NCBI GenBank assembly: GCA_029862885.1
Contig: JAOTWM010000005.1
Span: 1 to 34,609, forward strand
Direction of reading: 5' to 3'
DNA: 34,609 bases
Source of the DNA: Gammaproteobacteria bacterium
Lineage (GTDB): Bacteria; Pseudomonadota; Gammaproteobacteria; Arenicellales; JAOTWM01
Shown: in pieces, positions 25,043 through 33,456 of the stretch
Layout: each line of letters begins with the position of its first letter
Numbering within the stretch: the stretch's first letter is position 1
Position numbers and translations under genes: made by a program
The notes under the pieces: model-generated
What the model saw: the letters and a program-made list of their open reading frames with translations, nothing else
What the model was told of the DNA's origin: nothing
Database searches by the model: none

Positions 25043-25207
25043 ATGGCAGAGTGTCCGGTATGTGGTACGGAGGTGCCTCTTGGCGCAGGCACGGTGCGCG
25101 GTGAATTAATCGAGTGCGGTGACTGTGGGAGCGAATTGGAAGTGTTGACGACCGACCCGATGACTCTTGGTGAGGCGCCGGAAGCTGAGGAGGATTGGGG
25201 CGAATGA
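25043..25207 (+). CDS. lysW: Amino-group carrier protein LysW
   Basis: A 54-aa carrier that holds an amino acid by an amide bond to the side-chain carboxylate of its C-terminal glutamate, protecting the alpha-amino group and presenting the substrate to the pathway enzymes. The N-terminal zinc ribbon has CPVC (C4, C7) and CGDC (C25, C28), the middle is the acidic linker typical of LysW, and the chain ends in EDWGE, the family's hallmark. The ATG at 25043 has a GGAGG site; the upstream extension in the ORF track is not coding-like. The stop overlaps the LysX start (ATGA). Known pathways of this kind make lysine, ornithine/arginine or, in Streptomyces, a non-proteinogenic amino acid. Confidence 0.95.
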   Translation: MAECPVCGTEVPLGAGTVRGELIECGDCGSELEVLTTDPMTLGEAPEAEEDWGE

Positions 25208-26043
25208 GAGTGGGTTTTCTGCACTCACTCATTCGCAAAGAAGAGAAGCTCCTGATCGACGCATTCGAAACGATAAATGATGTCGAGTTGGTATTGTTGG
25301 ACGATCGCCAATTGGTGTTTGATCTGCATAGTCGGATCGACGTCGACGTCGTGTTGGAACGCTGTATTAATCACTCGCGCGCGGTACACGGGCTGCGGTT
25401 TCTGGAAAGTGTCGGCATTCGGTGCGTAAATAATTCCGAGGTCGCTCGAATTTGCGGCGATAAGTTGCTGACTGCGGTCGCACTGAAAGAACATGGAATA
25501 CCTCAACCCGATGTTCGGATTGCATTTACGGAAAAGTCTGCGCTACGCGCGATTGAAGAGATCGGCTACCCAGTGGTGCTAAAGCCAGCAGTGGGTTCCT
25601 GGGGTCGATTGTTGTCAAAAGTTAATGACCGCGATGCGGCGGAATCAATTCTTGAGCACAAAGCCATCCTCGGCAGTTACCACCATTCGATTTTTTTTAT
25701 TCAGAAATATATGGAAAAGCGTGGCAGGGACATTCGCAGTTTCGTAGTCGGAGACGAATGTATCGCGGCGATTTATCGCACGTCCGAGCATTGGATCACC
25801 AATACTGCACGGGGTGCCGTGGCCAGTAATTGCCCGCTCGATACCGAAATCTGCGAGCTATCGCTCGGCGCTGCGCAGGCGGTGGGTGGGGGGGTCCTTG
25901 CGGTCGATCTTCTTGAGGCAGAAGGTCGATTACTCGTCAATGAAGTGAACTATACGATGGAGTTTCGCAACAGCATCGACACTACCGGGGTCAATATTCC
26001 TCAGAAAGTAGCGGACTATGTAGCGGCGGTCGCGTCGCAGTGA
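25204..26043 (+). CDS. lysX: LysX/ArgX: LysW-amino acid ligase (ATP-grasp)
   Basis: A 279-aa ATP-grasp enzyme that joins the alpha-amino group of aminoadipate or glutamate to the C-terminal glutamate of LysW. It keeps the family segments [16 protein letters not shown] (122-136), [11 protein letters not shown] (195-205), [12 protein letters not shown] (227-238) and [13 protein letters not shown] (245-257). The loop [11 protein letters not shown] (157-167) differs from the loop I remember for the aminoadipate-specific Thermus enzyme and has an SIF element, which may mark glutamate specificity; this must be checked. The ATG at 25204 overlaps the LysW stop. Together with LysW it performs the first step of the cluster. 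Confidence 0.93.
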   Translation: MRVGFLHSLIRKEEKLLIDAFETINDVELVLLDDRQLVFDLHSRIDVDVVLERCINHSRAVHGLRFLESVGIRCVNNSEVARICGDKLLTAVALKEHGIPQPDVRIAFTEKSALRAIEEIGYPVVLKPAVGSWGRLLSKVNDRDAAESILEHKAILGSYHHSIFFIQKYMEKRGRDIRSFVVGDECIAAIYRTSEHWITNTARGAVASNCPLDTEICELSLGAAQAVGGGVLAVDLLEAEGRLLVNEVNYTMEFRNSIDTTGVNIPQKVADYVAAVASQ

Positions 26044-27065
26044 TCGGCGTTTCGATAGTTGGGGGTTCTGGGTACTCCGGCGGGGAATTGTTACGGTTGC
26101 TGCACCGTCACCCGGCAGCAACCGTGCAGCAAGTAACATCCGAGCGGTTTGCGGGCAAACCGGTGAGCCGTACACACCCGAACCTACGCAAGGTCGTTGA
26201 TCTCAAATATTGCACAATTGGTGATCTTGGCCACTGTGACGTATTATTTTTGTGCCTTCCGCATGGTGAGGCGATGCGTCGCATCGGCGAATTCGCGAAC
26301 TTGGCCGAGAGTATTATCGACTTAAGCGGTGATTTTCGGTTGAGCGATGGTGAGGCCTATAAAAAGTGGTATGGCCGCGAGCATGTGTGTCCAGAATGGT
26401 TGCCGCAATTTGTATACGGCATTCCTGAGATTAGCCGCGACGAACTAATCACGGCCCGCTACGTCGCCGGCGCTGGATGTAATGCGACGGCGGCTATATT
26501 AGGCCTTCGGCCTTTGTACCGCAGTGGCCTCGTCGAACAAGTTGTGATCGAGGTCAAAGCCGGCTCCAGCGAGGCTGGGAATGCCGCAAGCGACGCTAGC
26601 CATCATCCGGAACGCAGCGGTGCGGTGCGATCCTATAAACCGTCTGGGCATCGCCACATAGCCGAAATCAAACAGGCGCTTGCAGCAGATCGCGTGTATT
26701 TCTCCGCCACGTCCATTGAGATGGTGCGTGGTATCTTGGCGACCTGCCATGTTTTTATGGGCAAGGATTTGTCCGAAAAAGAAATATGGGGGTGGTACCG
26801 GGACTGTTATAAACACGAGCCATTCATCCGTATTGTCAAAGATCGGTCTGGGATACATCGCTATCCAGAGCCGAAATTGTTGAGCGGCAGTAATTACTGC
26901 GATATCGGTTTCGAACGCGATACCGATAGTAATCGGGTCATCGTAATTAGTGCGATCGATAACTTGATGAAAGGTGCTGCGGGTCAGGCAATTCAGGCAT
27001 TCAATATAATGCATAAAATTACAGAAACCGCCGGGCTCGAGTTTCCCGGGTTGCACCCGATTTAG
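26040..27065 (+). CDS. lysY: LysY/ArgC: LysW-bound acyl-phosphate reductase
   Basis: A 341-aa NADPH-dependent reductase of the N-acetyl-gamma-glutamyl-phosphate reductase family that reduces the LysW-bound acyl phosphate to the semialdehyde. The N-terminal Rossmann motif is [17 protein letters not shown]. The catalytic Cys147 sits in [11 protein letters not shown], the LysY-type wording rather than the NPGCYPT of classical ArgC. The [24 protein letters not shown] segment and GHRHIAEI are also typical of LysY. It starts at a GTG overlapping the LysX stop (GTGA). LysY enzymes often serve both lysine and arginine branches, so it does not settle the product. Confidence 0.92.
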   Translation: MIGVSIVGGSGYSGGELLRLLHRHPAATVQQVTSERFAGKPVSRTHPNLRKVVDLKYCTIGDLGHCDVLFLCLPHGEAMRRIGEFANLAESIIDLSGDFRLSDGEAYKKWYGREHVCPEWLPQFVYGIPEISRDELITARYVAGAGCNATAAILGLRPLYRSGLVEQVVIEVKAGSSEAGNAASDASHHPERSGAVRSYKPSGHRHIAEIKQALAADRVYFSATSIEMVRGILATCHVFMGKDLSEKEIWGWYRDCYKHEPFIRIVKDRSGIHRYPEPKLLSGSNYCDIGFERDTDSNRVIVISAIDNLMKGAAGQAIQAFNIMHKITETAGLEFPGLHPI

Positions 27066-27106
27066 CTCTGTCTCTTTATGAACCATCCGCGCTAGCCACA
27101 CTCCAG

Positions 27107-27745
27107 ATGTGCCGTTTGCTTTGCGTCAGGTCGGCCGGCCCGCCATTTGCATTGTCGGACCACCTTGTTGCGCTCGCCCGCATCGCAGAAACTAGTAAGG
27201 AGTACCAAGGCCACGGCTGGGGATGCGCCTGGATCGAGGCAGGGAAATGGCACACTTATCACAATATTCGCCCTATTTGGGAGGATGATCTGTCACGATT
27301 TGGCGACGCGACGGTATTGCTGGCCCACGCCCGAAGCGCGTTCCGCGACGAAGGAATCTGTGTCGAGAACAACATGCCGTTTTTCGATGGCGAGTACGTG
27401 TTTATTTTTAACGGCGAGCTGCGTGGAGTGCGTATTCGTGAACAGGGGCGAATCGGTGCGGAAAAGATATTCAACTACGTCAAACGTTTCGATCACGGAG
27501 ACATGTTGTTGGGGTTGAATAAAGCCGTCGACGTGATTGCTAAACGGTCGCGCTATGTAAGAGCGTTAAATTTCATCATGTCAAGTTCCGAATCCATCTA
27601 CGTTGCGACTCAGTTCGGCGAAGACCCTGATTACTTTCAGCTTTATCGCTGTAGCGAGCCGGGGTTCGATATCGTGTGCTCACAACAATATACGGCATGT
27701 AGTGCGTGGCGGCCGATCGATAACGGTACTGTGCTGCGCTTATGA
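27107..27745 (+). CDS. Class II glutamine amidotransferase-fold hydrolase in the LysW operon
   Basis: A 212-aa Ntn-type protein starting MCRLL, so that Cys2 becomes the N-terminal nucleophile, as in class II amidotransferases and the ergothioneine enzyme EgtC. The fold's motifs are GHGWG (35-39), HAR with R76 (74-76), ENNMPF (87-92) and FNGEL (101-105). At the position of the usual SDTE/TDSE, which supplies the aspartate binding the free alpha-amino group of glutamine, it has IGAEKIF (from 116), so that aspartate appears missing. No synthetase domain follows. It sits between lysY and lysZ on the same strand. The ATG has no strong ribosome binding site but Cys2 fixes it. Possible role: releasing the product from LysW in place of LysK. 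An alternative is ammonia supply or an unrelated housekeeping role. Confidence 0.85.
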   Translation: MCRLLCVRSAGPPFALSDHLVALARIAETSKEYQGHGWGCAWIEAGKWHTYHNIRPIWEDDLSRFGDATVLLAHARSAFRDEGICVENNMPFFDGEYVFIFNGELRGVRIREQGRIGAEKIFNYVKRFDHGDMLLGLNKAVDVIAKRSRYVRALNFIMSSSESIYVATQFGEDPDYFQLYRCSEPGFDIVCSQQYTACSAWRPIDNGTVLRL

Positions 27746-27769
27746 AGATTGTCAAGGTAAGGAGAGTTC

Positions 27770-28570
27770 GTGTATCTGATTAAGGTTGGCGGTGGAACCG
27801 CAATCAATTTAGAGGGCATTGCGGCCGACTTAGCCCTGTTGAATCTTCCGTCCATCGTTGTTCTTGGCGCCAATGCTATCCGAGATGAAGTGGCCGAGAA
27901 GTTGTCGGTGGCGACCGAAGTAGTGACGTCGGTGTCCGGATATAGCAGCGTGTTAACGGATCGGTCGATGATGGACGCCATCATGATGACCTATGCGGGA
28001 CTACGCAGTCAGAGATTCGTCGAGTTGTGCCAACGCCAGGGCGTAAACGCACTGAGCTTATCGGGATTGGATGGTGCCGTCGTGAGGGGCCGCCAGAACC
28101 GCGGAATACGAGTGCGCCAAGCGGACAAAGTACTGATAAAGAGAGACTTGTCCGGGAAGCCGACGCAGGTAAACGGGTCGCTACTACAGTCACTGTTGGC
28201 GCAAGGTTATACGATCGTGCTTACCATCCCGGTATTGGGTGAGGACGGGGTGGCTCTGAATTCCGAAAATGACGATATTGTGGCGGCTCTACACGCGACC
28301 TTACGCGCACGACGAATTATCCAACTGATCGAGGCCCCGGGGTTTCTTGATGACCCCAGTGACCCCGAGACGGTAATACCAACGCTCGGTCGGGTCGATC
28401 TTATTGACCGCGAACAGCAGTCCAGTGGCCGCATTAAGCGGAAATTAATGGCATTGCGAAAGTTGTTCGACGGTGATCCGGTCGAAGTCATCCTTGCGGA
28501 TGGCCGGGTTGCGCAGCCACTCCAACAAGCTATGCAGGGCCACGGCACTTACATTAGGGTTGATCGGTAG
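27770..28570 (+). CDS. lysZ: LysZ: LysW-bound amino acid kinase
   Basis: A 266-aa kinase of the acetylglutamate kinase family (amino acid kinase fold), which phosphorylates the side-chain carboxylate of the LysW-bound amino acid. The N-terminal glycine motif is LIKVGGGTAIN, SIVVLGANAIR follows, and the C-terminal part shows SSGRIKRKLMALRKLF, equivalent to the GMxxKxxA segment of the family, with the LysZ-type VLTIPVLGEDGVALNSENDD. The start is a GTG at 27770 behind an AAGGAGAG site. It is 24 bp downstream of the amidotransferase-fold gene and 38 bp before lysJ. Confidence 0.9.
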   Translation: MYLIKVGGGTAINLEGIAADLALLNLPSIVVLGANAIRDEVAEKLSVATEVVTSVSGYSSVLTDRSMMDAIMMTYAGLRSQRFVELCQRQGVNALSLSGLDGAVVRGRQNRGIRVRQADKVLIKRDLSGKPTQVNGSLLQSLLAQGYTIVLTIPVLGEDGVALNSENDDIVAALHATLRARRIIQLIEAPGFLDDPSDPETVIPTLGRVDLIDREQQSSGRIKRKLMALRKLFDGDPVEVILADGRVAQPLQQAMQGHGTYIRVDR

Positions 28571-28608
28571 CAACGTTTTTTGTCAGCAGTATTTAGGGGC
28601 CTGCCAGC

Positions 28609-29763
28609 ATGAACTATCAGGAGATAAATGAACTTTACGAATTGAATATTTACCCGCGCCGCAACATCACCTTGGTAAGAGGCAGTGGTGCTCTGTTGTG
28701 GGATGATCTAGGCAACGAATATATCGACTGCAGTGCTGGAATCGGCGTGGCAAACGTGGGACATGCAAACTCCGATGTCGCCGCGGCCATCAGTCACCAA
28801 GCACAAACTTTACTGACTTGTGCTAACGTCTTTTTTAACGATGTTCGCGCCCAACTCGTCGAAAAGCTCGTTCAAATGGCTCCGCCCGGGCTGGATCGCG
28901 TTTTCCTTTGTAATTCGGGGGCCGAAAGTATCGAAGCGGCTATAAAATTTGCGCGGCTTGCGGGTGGCGGTCGCAGCCGATTCGTGTGTGCGACACGAGG
29001 GTTTCACGGGCGCACAATGGGGGCATTAAGTGCGACTTTCAAGAAGGAATACCGCGAACCGTTTCAGCCTGTGGTGCCGGGCTTTGAATTTGTTCCGTTT
29101 AACGATTTCGAAAAACTCAGCAACGCCGTTAATGAAAATACTGCGGCAATCATTCTAGAGCCGGTGCAAGGCGAGGGCGGGGTTCGGATACCGGGGCCGG
29201 ACTATTTTCAGAACGTACAAAATCTTTGTAAGGAACGTCGGGTCCTTCTCATTATCGACGAGATTCAAACCGGATTTTGCCGAACCGGTAAGATGTTTGC
29301 CTGTGAGCATTATGGGTTGGTACCCGATTTATTATGTCTGGCAAAAGCCATTGCGGGAGGCGTGCCGATGGGCGCAGTGTTGTGCGGTGGGCGCATTGAT
29401 GTCAAGCCGGGTCAACACGGCAGCACCTTTGGCGGTAATCCGTTGGCCTGTAGTGCCGCGTTGGCCGCAATTCATTTTATGGAAGTCAAGAATCTTGCAA
29501 TTCGCGCGGCCGATTTAGGAGACTATTTTATCGAGCGATTTGCGATACCGTGGCCGCCAATCGTTCGCAGTGTGCGCCAAATCGGATTGATGATCGGTAT
29601 CGAGCTTAAAGAGCGTGCCCAACCGTATTTGGTGCGCCTATTGGAACTCGGAATCTTGGCGTTGCCGGCCGGGCCGACAGTAATTCGCTTGCTTCCGCCA
29701 TTGGTGATCAACGAGGCGCAGCTTGATCGCGTGGTGCAGGCTTTGCGAGAGGCGTTACGTTAA
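28609..29763 (+). CDS. lysJ: LysJ/ArgD: class III PLP aminotransferase
   Basis: A 384-aa class III aminotransferase of the acetylornithine aminotransferase/LysJ family, which converts the LysW-bound semialdehyde to the amine. The PLP-binding lysine is K246 in LLCLAKAIAGGVPMGAV; IIDEIQTGFCRTG (215-227) supplies the Asp that binds the PLP pyridine nitrogen, and SGAESIEAAIKFAR (103-116) is the conserved substrate/PLP phosphate segment. It is the last gene of the cluster. The same fold serves ArgD, so the name follows the neighbours. No LysK-type deacylase follows it. Confidence 0.9.
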   Translation: MNYQEINELYELNIYPRRNITLVRGSGALLWDDLGNEYIDCSAGIGVANVGHANSDVAAAISHQAQTLLTCANVFFNDVRAQLVEKLVQMAPPGLDRVFLCNSGAESIEAAIKFARLAGGGRSRFVCATRGFHGRTMGALSATFKKEYREPFQPVVPGFEFVPFNDFEKLSNAVNENTAAIILEPVQGEGGVRIPGPDYFQNVQNLCKERRVLLIIDEIQTGFCRTGKMFACEHYGLVPDLLCLAKAIAGGVPMGAVLCGGRIDVKPGQHGSTFGGNPLACSAALAAIHFMEVKNLAIRAADLGDYFIERFAIPWPPIVRSVRQIGLMIGIELKERAQPYLVRLLELGILALPAGPTVIRLLPPLVINEAQLDRVVQALREALR

Positions 29764-29774
29764 TCGAAACTTGC

Positions 29775-30038
29775 TTATATGCCCATGTTGCTCAGGGTCA
29801 TCATGATATGATTGAGAACACCTGTGGTGCGGGGGTGCTCGACTTCAAACTGCCGAATCGTTTCTTGCACGTTATCGACTAATTTATCGTGTTCGGCGCT
29901 GCTTGGGTCGGCAAGCCGTTGCTCCAAGCTTTGAACGAGCTGAGTCAGTCGTTGTTTGGCGCGGACGTCGTCGTCGGACAATTGGTCGATTTCATCGCGT
30001 AGGTCCGCGATCAGTTTGGGTAGGTCTCGGTCCGCCAT
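29775..30038 (-). CDS. DUF4404 family protein
   Basis: An 87-aa, mostly helical, charged protein. The sequence LIADLRDEIDQLS, RLTQLVQSLEQRL and FEVEHPRTTGVLNHIMMTLSNMGI matches the DUF4404 family of small proteins common in Gammaproteobacteria, with no known function. The pattern suggests a coiled-coil or helical hairpin. It lies convergent to lysJ with 11 bp between stops. Confidence 0.8.
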   Translation of the reverse strand: MADRDLPKLIADLRDEIDQLSDDDVRAKQRLTQLVQSLEQRLADPSSAEHDKLVDNVQETIRQFEVEHPRTTGVLNHIMMTLSNMGI

Positions 30039-30347
30039 GTAAGCCTCGCATCGGTTCTAGAGTGTTGATAACTATACCCGTTTTTTGTGTGCTATCGAAC
30101 CTTTGTACGGCAATGCTAGCCCAATAAACTAGCGATCGGGCCGGGCACCGTCGCCCGCCGATGGCCAAAGCCCGCCAATTACGGCCGTCATCGCGAGCAT
30201 TTCTGCGGTGTTTGCTACAATGGTGTTAGGCCGCTTAAACGCGGTTATCGTCTATGACAGGCACAAGATTCATTGTTGGCTCCATTGGACAATTGGCCTG
30301 TAGGTTAGACTGCGCTACGAGTACGAATCGGGTTGTGAGGAGGGTCG
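30039..30347. other. Intergenic region with no supported feature
   Basis: About 310 bp between DUF4404 (minus) and the orphan membrane protein (plus). It has no open frame with coding character and must hold the divergent promoters, but I see no convincing -35/-10 pair. Confidence 0.4.
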
Positions 30348-30773
30348 ATGGATCTGGTTAAGGAAACGGAACGATGCAGGCGGAGTTGGGAGCTCCTGCC
30401 CGACAAAAAGATAATTCGTCGGCGCGCGATGCCGCCCCTAAAAGCGCTATTTCAATACTTTTTTTGGTTCCTAAATCCACATCCGGTGCATGGGCTGTAT
30501 CGGATGACGAAGGAACAATGGTTGAGTCACGACCAGAATTTTCGATTTCCACTATTGCATATCCCCATCAGTGGCGCCATAAAATTCGACAACGGTTGGA
30601 CCATCCCAAAAGGCGATCTCAAATATTTATACGATGGCCCGCTGTGGACTGAGGACGGCAAAACATGTTTGGTGCCGCCGAATACCAGCATCGAGGCCGC
30701 AAAGCGTTGGCTCGGAATATGGAAGCCGATTGCTGTCCCACTGCTGCTGGTGATCGTCTTTTTCCTGCTTTAG
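30348..30773 (+). CDS. Hypothetical protein with C-terminal membrane anchor
   Basis: A 141-aa protein I do not recognise. A strong GAGGAGGG site precedes the ATG at 30348. The middle is soluble and includes a Trp/Tyr-rich stretch (GWTIPKGDLKYLYDGPLW), and the last 18 residues (IAVPLLLVIVFFLL) form a single membrane helix with the C-terminus at its end, a tail anchor-like layout. The N-terminal third has a hydrophobic LFQYFFWFL segment that might associate with the membrane. It lies 151 bp upstream of the MscS channel gene on the same strand. Confidence 0.65.
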   Translation: MDLVKETERCRRSWELLPDKKIIRRRAMPPLKALFQYFFWFLNPHPVHGLYRMTKEQWLSHDQNFRFPLLHIPISGAIKFDNGWTIPKGDLKYLYDGPLWTEDGKTCLVPPNTSIEAAKRWLGIWKPIAVPLLLVIVFFLL

Positions 30774-30924
30774 TGCGCCGTCCGTCAATGGCTGTTGAGC
30801 CGGTCGCACTTATGCGCATTGTGCGAAATTGGCGACGGACGCGTAGTTGAGACTCCGTTCTGCTCCTTCGGAGCGATTCCGGTTAATGCAATCTCTCAAT
30901 TCCTTAATTGGATGCTAACGCAAG

Positions 30925-33432
30925 ATGCGGGCTAGGTGCCGAAATCACCGAATGCTGCGGCGCTGGTGCTGGATGGCGCTTGCGGTGCTTCTGACTGTCA
31001 GTGCTGCAATTGTCCAGGGTCAGGACGTAGACGGTGTCGAGCCGTCGCGCAGCTTATCGGAAATTCTTTTGGATGAAGCCGACCGTTATACGGCTGAGTT
31101 CGACAAGCTAGTCGAACAAGAATTATGGGATGAACAACTTGGGGAGTGGGAAGCGCGGTTACGTGAAATCACATTGTACGTGGACGGTTCGGTGCACGAT
31201 CGGGAGCGAACCGCTCATTATGCGGCCCAACTTAAAGGGCTGAGGGGTTTGGCGACGGCAACAAGAAACGAACTGAGAGAAAAGCCGAAGTCGGTGCAAC
31301 GGCTCTTGGATGCATTGGGTGTTGCCCCAGACGAAAATCAGCCACCGGAAGCGGCTGAGATTGCATCGCGTCGTGTCGAATTCACGAACGATATAGCGAT
31401 GTTTCGAGCGCGCAGCGCGGAAATCGATGTTCATTTAGCCCGAATTTCTGAACTTGAGGCAGCCGTGTCGTCATTACGGCGAGTGTGGCTACTGGATCGG
31501 CTGGCTAAACACTATGCGCTGCCGGTATCGCCAAAGGTGCTGGCAGCTGCCGCCACTGAAACGTCACGTATCGCGAACGCGATTATTCACTCGCCGTTGG
31601 AATGGCATGCCGGGCTTAGCCGCGAGCGGCAGCAAACGTTGAGTTCGTATTCGGCGTTTGGTGTTCTGATATTGGCATTATTGCTAGGGTGGGGACTGCG
31701 CCGTCAATTGCTGCGCTATTGTGGACGTGACGGTAGCGTCGCAGAGCCGGGATATTCCCGGCGCTTTCTCGCGGCTGTGACCGAGGGTGTCAGCGGCGGC
31801 TTGATTCCGGCGCTGATAGTGGCCGGTGTACTGTTTTTTGCAATACACAACGACGTGTTGACGGATGATCTGTTCTCTAGAGTCGCGATAATAACACTGA
31901 CGGTATTGTTATTTTTTCTGTTAGTTGCGGCGTTGCCGAACGCGGTGTTGGCGCCAACCGAACCAGCATGGCGGTTGATCGAGTTTTCGGCGGATAGTGC
32001 GCGACTCCTCAGCCAGCGCGTATTGTTCTTGGCCGCCGTGGTCGCAATTGATGTATTTGTGGTGCTGATCGGCCGTGAATTTAGCCCTTCCGATGAAACC
32101 TTTTCGATCTACGGTTTCGTATTTATTACCCTAGAGGCAATGGCAGTCATTTCGCTGACGGCCCGAGCCGTGTGGCAGCCGAAAGTGGACGCTTCGCAGC
32201 AGGTCAAAATCGACGAAACCAATTCGACGGCAGCGGGCGCGTCTGTAACTTTGTGGAGCTATGTCCGGCGTTTAGTGGCAATCGTCGCATTGCTAGGCGG
32301 CGCAGCCGCGATAGCCGGGTACACCGCACTGGGCGTTTACTTGGTTCGCAATATTTTGATTACCGGTGGGGCTATCATGTTGGCGCTGCTGGTGCGTGGC
32401 GTGTTTTATGAACTGGTTAGTGTACTGGTGCGTTGGCCGGTGCTGCGGCGTAGATACGGGCTACGCCCGATTACGTTGAAGCGGATGAAAATCGTGTTTT
32501 CAGCGGCGGTTGACCCGGTGCTATCGGTATTGGCGGGGTTCGTAATTTTAGCCGGATGGGGGGTTCCGCCGAGTGACCTGTGGCGATGGGTGCGCGAGGC
32601 GTTACGTGGATTTACCGTCGGCAATATCACCATCTCGGTCGTCGACATTGTATTGGCGATCGCGGTGTTCTTCGTGGCGATGCTACTTACCCGCTTGCTA
32701 CAGCGGCTGATGTTGAAACGGGTATTACCGCAAACGCGGCTCGATATGGGCGCGCGATACGCGTTGAGTGCAGGACTGGGTTATGTCGGCGTTATTCTCG
32801 CCTTCGGATTAGCAATTGTAGCACTGGGTATTAGTTTTACGAATGTCGCGCTTGTTGCAGGCGCGTTATCGGTTGGTATCGGGTTCGGGCTACAGACGAT
32901 CGTGAATAATTTTGTGTCGGGGTTTATCCTGCTAGTGGAGCGGCCTGTTAAGGTCGGAGACTGGGTCGTGGTGGGCGCTCAAGAAGGTTTTGTTAAGCGC
33001 ATAAATTTTCGCGCTACCGAAATAGAAACCTTTCAGAGAGCGTCTGTCATCGTCCCTAACGCGGAAATATTGTCGAACGCGGTGACGAACCTAACCTATA
33101 AAGACCGCTACGGTCGAGTTGATATTGCGGTGGGGGTGGCCTATGGCACCAATCCGAAACTGGTTGAAGCGGTATTACTCGGGTGCGCCAGCGCACACCA
33201 AGAAGTGCTCGAGATTCCCGCACCGGACGTAGTATTTTCCGATTTTGGCGCAAGCAGCCTGGATTTCACATTGCGTTGTTATACCGGGAATGTATTGAAT
33301 CGCCCCATAATCGCGAGCGATCTGAGATTTGATATCGAGAAGCGATTCAGAGAAGAAAATATTGAAATTCCGTTTCCGCAACGCGTGGTACATCTTGCAA
33401 ATTCGGAAACGGCACCTTCCTTGGCGGACTGA
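30925..33432 (+). CDS. Large MscS-family mechanosensitive channel with DUF3772
   Basis: An 835-aa protein of the MscS family, much larger than MscS itself (about 290 aa). It begins with a signal-like segment (WCWMALAVLLTVSAAIVQG), then a periplasmic coiled-coil region with a DUF3772-like stretch (VQRLLDALGVAPDENQPPEAAEIASRR, residues about 118-145), followed by about ten membrane helices from residue 240 onward. The channel signature is VALVAGALSVGIGFGLQTIVNNFVSGFILLVERPVKVGDWV, and the cytoplasmic beta domain follows (EIETFQRASVIVPNAEIL). It should release osmolytes during hypo-osmotic shock. Length and architecture suit the DUF3772 subgroup rather than MscK. Confidence 0.9.
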   Translation: MRARCRNHRMLRRWCWMALAVLLTVSAAIVQGQDVDGVEPSRSLSEILLDEADRYTAEFDKLVEQELWDEQLGEWEARLREITLYVDGSVHDRERTAHYAAQLKGLRGLATATRNELREKPKSVQRLLDALGVAPDENQPPEAAEIASRRVEFTNDIAMFRARSAEIDVHLARISELEAAVSSLRRVWLLDRLAKHYALPVSPKVLAAAATETSRIANAIIHSPLEWHAGLSRERQQTLSSYSAFGVLILALLLGWGLRRQLLRYCGRDGSVAEPGYSRRFLAAVTEGVSGGLIPALIVAGVLFFAIHNDVLTDDLFSRVAIITLTVLLFFLLVAALPNAVLAPTEPAWRLIEFSADSARLLSQRVLFLAAVVAIDVFVVLIGREFSPSDETFSIYGFVFITLEAMAVISLTARAVWQPKVDASQQVKIDETNSTAAGASVTLWSYVRRLVAIVALLGGAAAIAGYTALGVYLVRNILITGGAIMLALLVRGVFYELVSVLVRWPVLRRRYGLRPITLKRMKIVFSAAVDPVLSVLAGFVILAGWGVPPSDLWRWVREALRGFTVGNITISVVDIVLAIAVFFVAMLLTRLLQRLMLKRVLPQTRLDMGARYALSAGLGYVGVILAFGLAIVALGISFTNVALVAGALSVGIGFGLQTIVNNFVSGFILLVERPVKVGDWVVVGAQEGFVKRINFRATEIETFQRASVIVPNAEILSNAVTNLTYKDRYGRVDIAVGVAYGTNPKLVEAVLLGCASAHQEVLEIPAPDVVFSDFGASSLDFTLRCYTGNVLNRPIIASDLRFDIEKRFREENIEIPFPQRVVHLANSETAPSLAD

Positions 33433-33456
33433 CGTTACTGGTATGAATCGGTACGA

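Noticed and set aside
26499-27101. 200-aa minus-strand ORF opposite lysY
   Set aside because: Antisense shadow; the lysY frame has the catalytic cysteine motif and family-wide patterns.
30374-30652. 92-aa plus-strand ORF overlapping the orphan membrane protein
   Set aside because: The 141-aa frame has the strong ribosome binding site and a coherent membrane anchor; this one does not.
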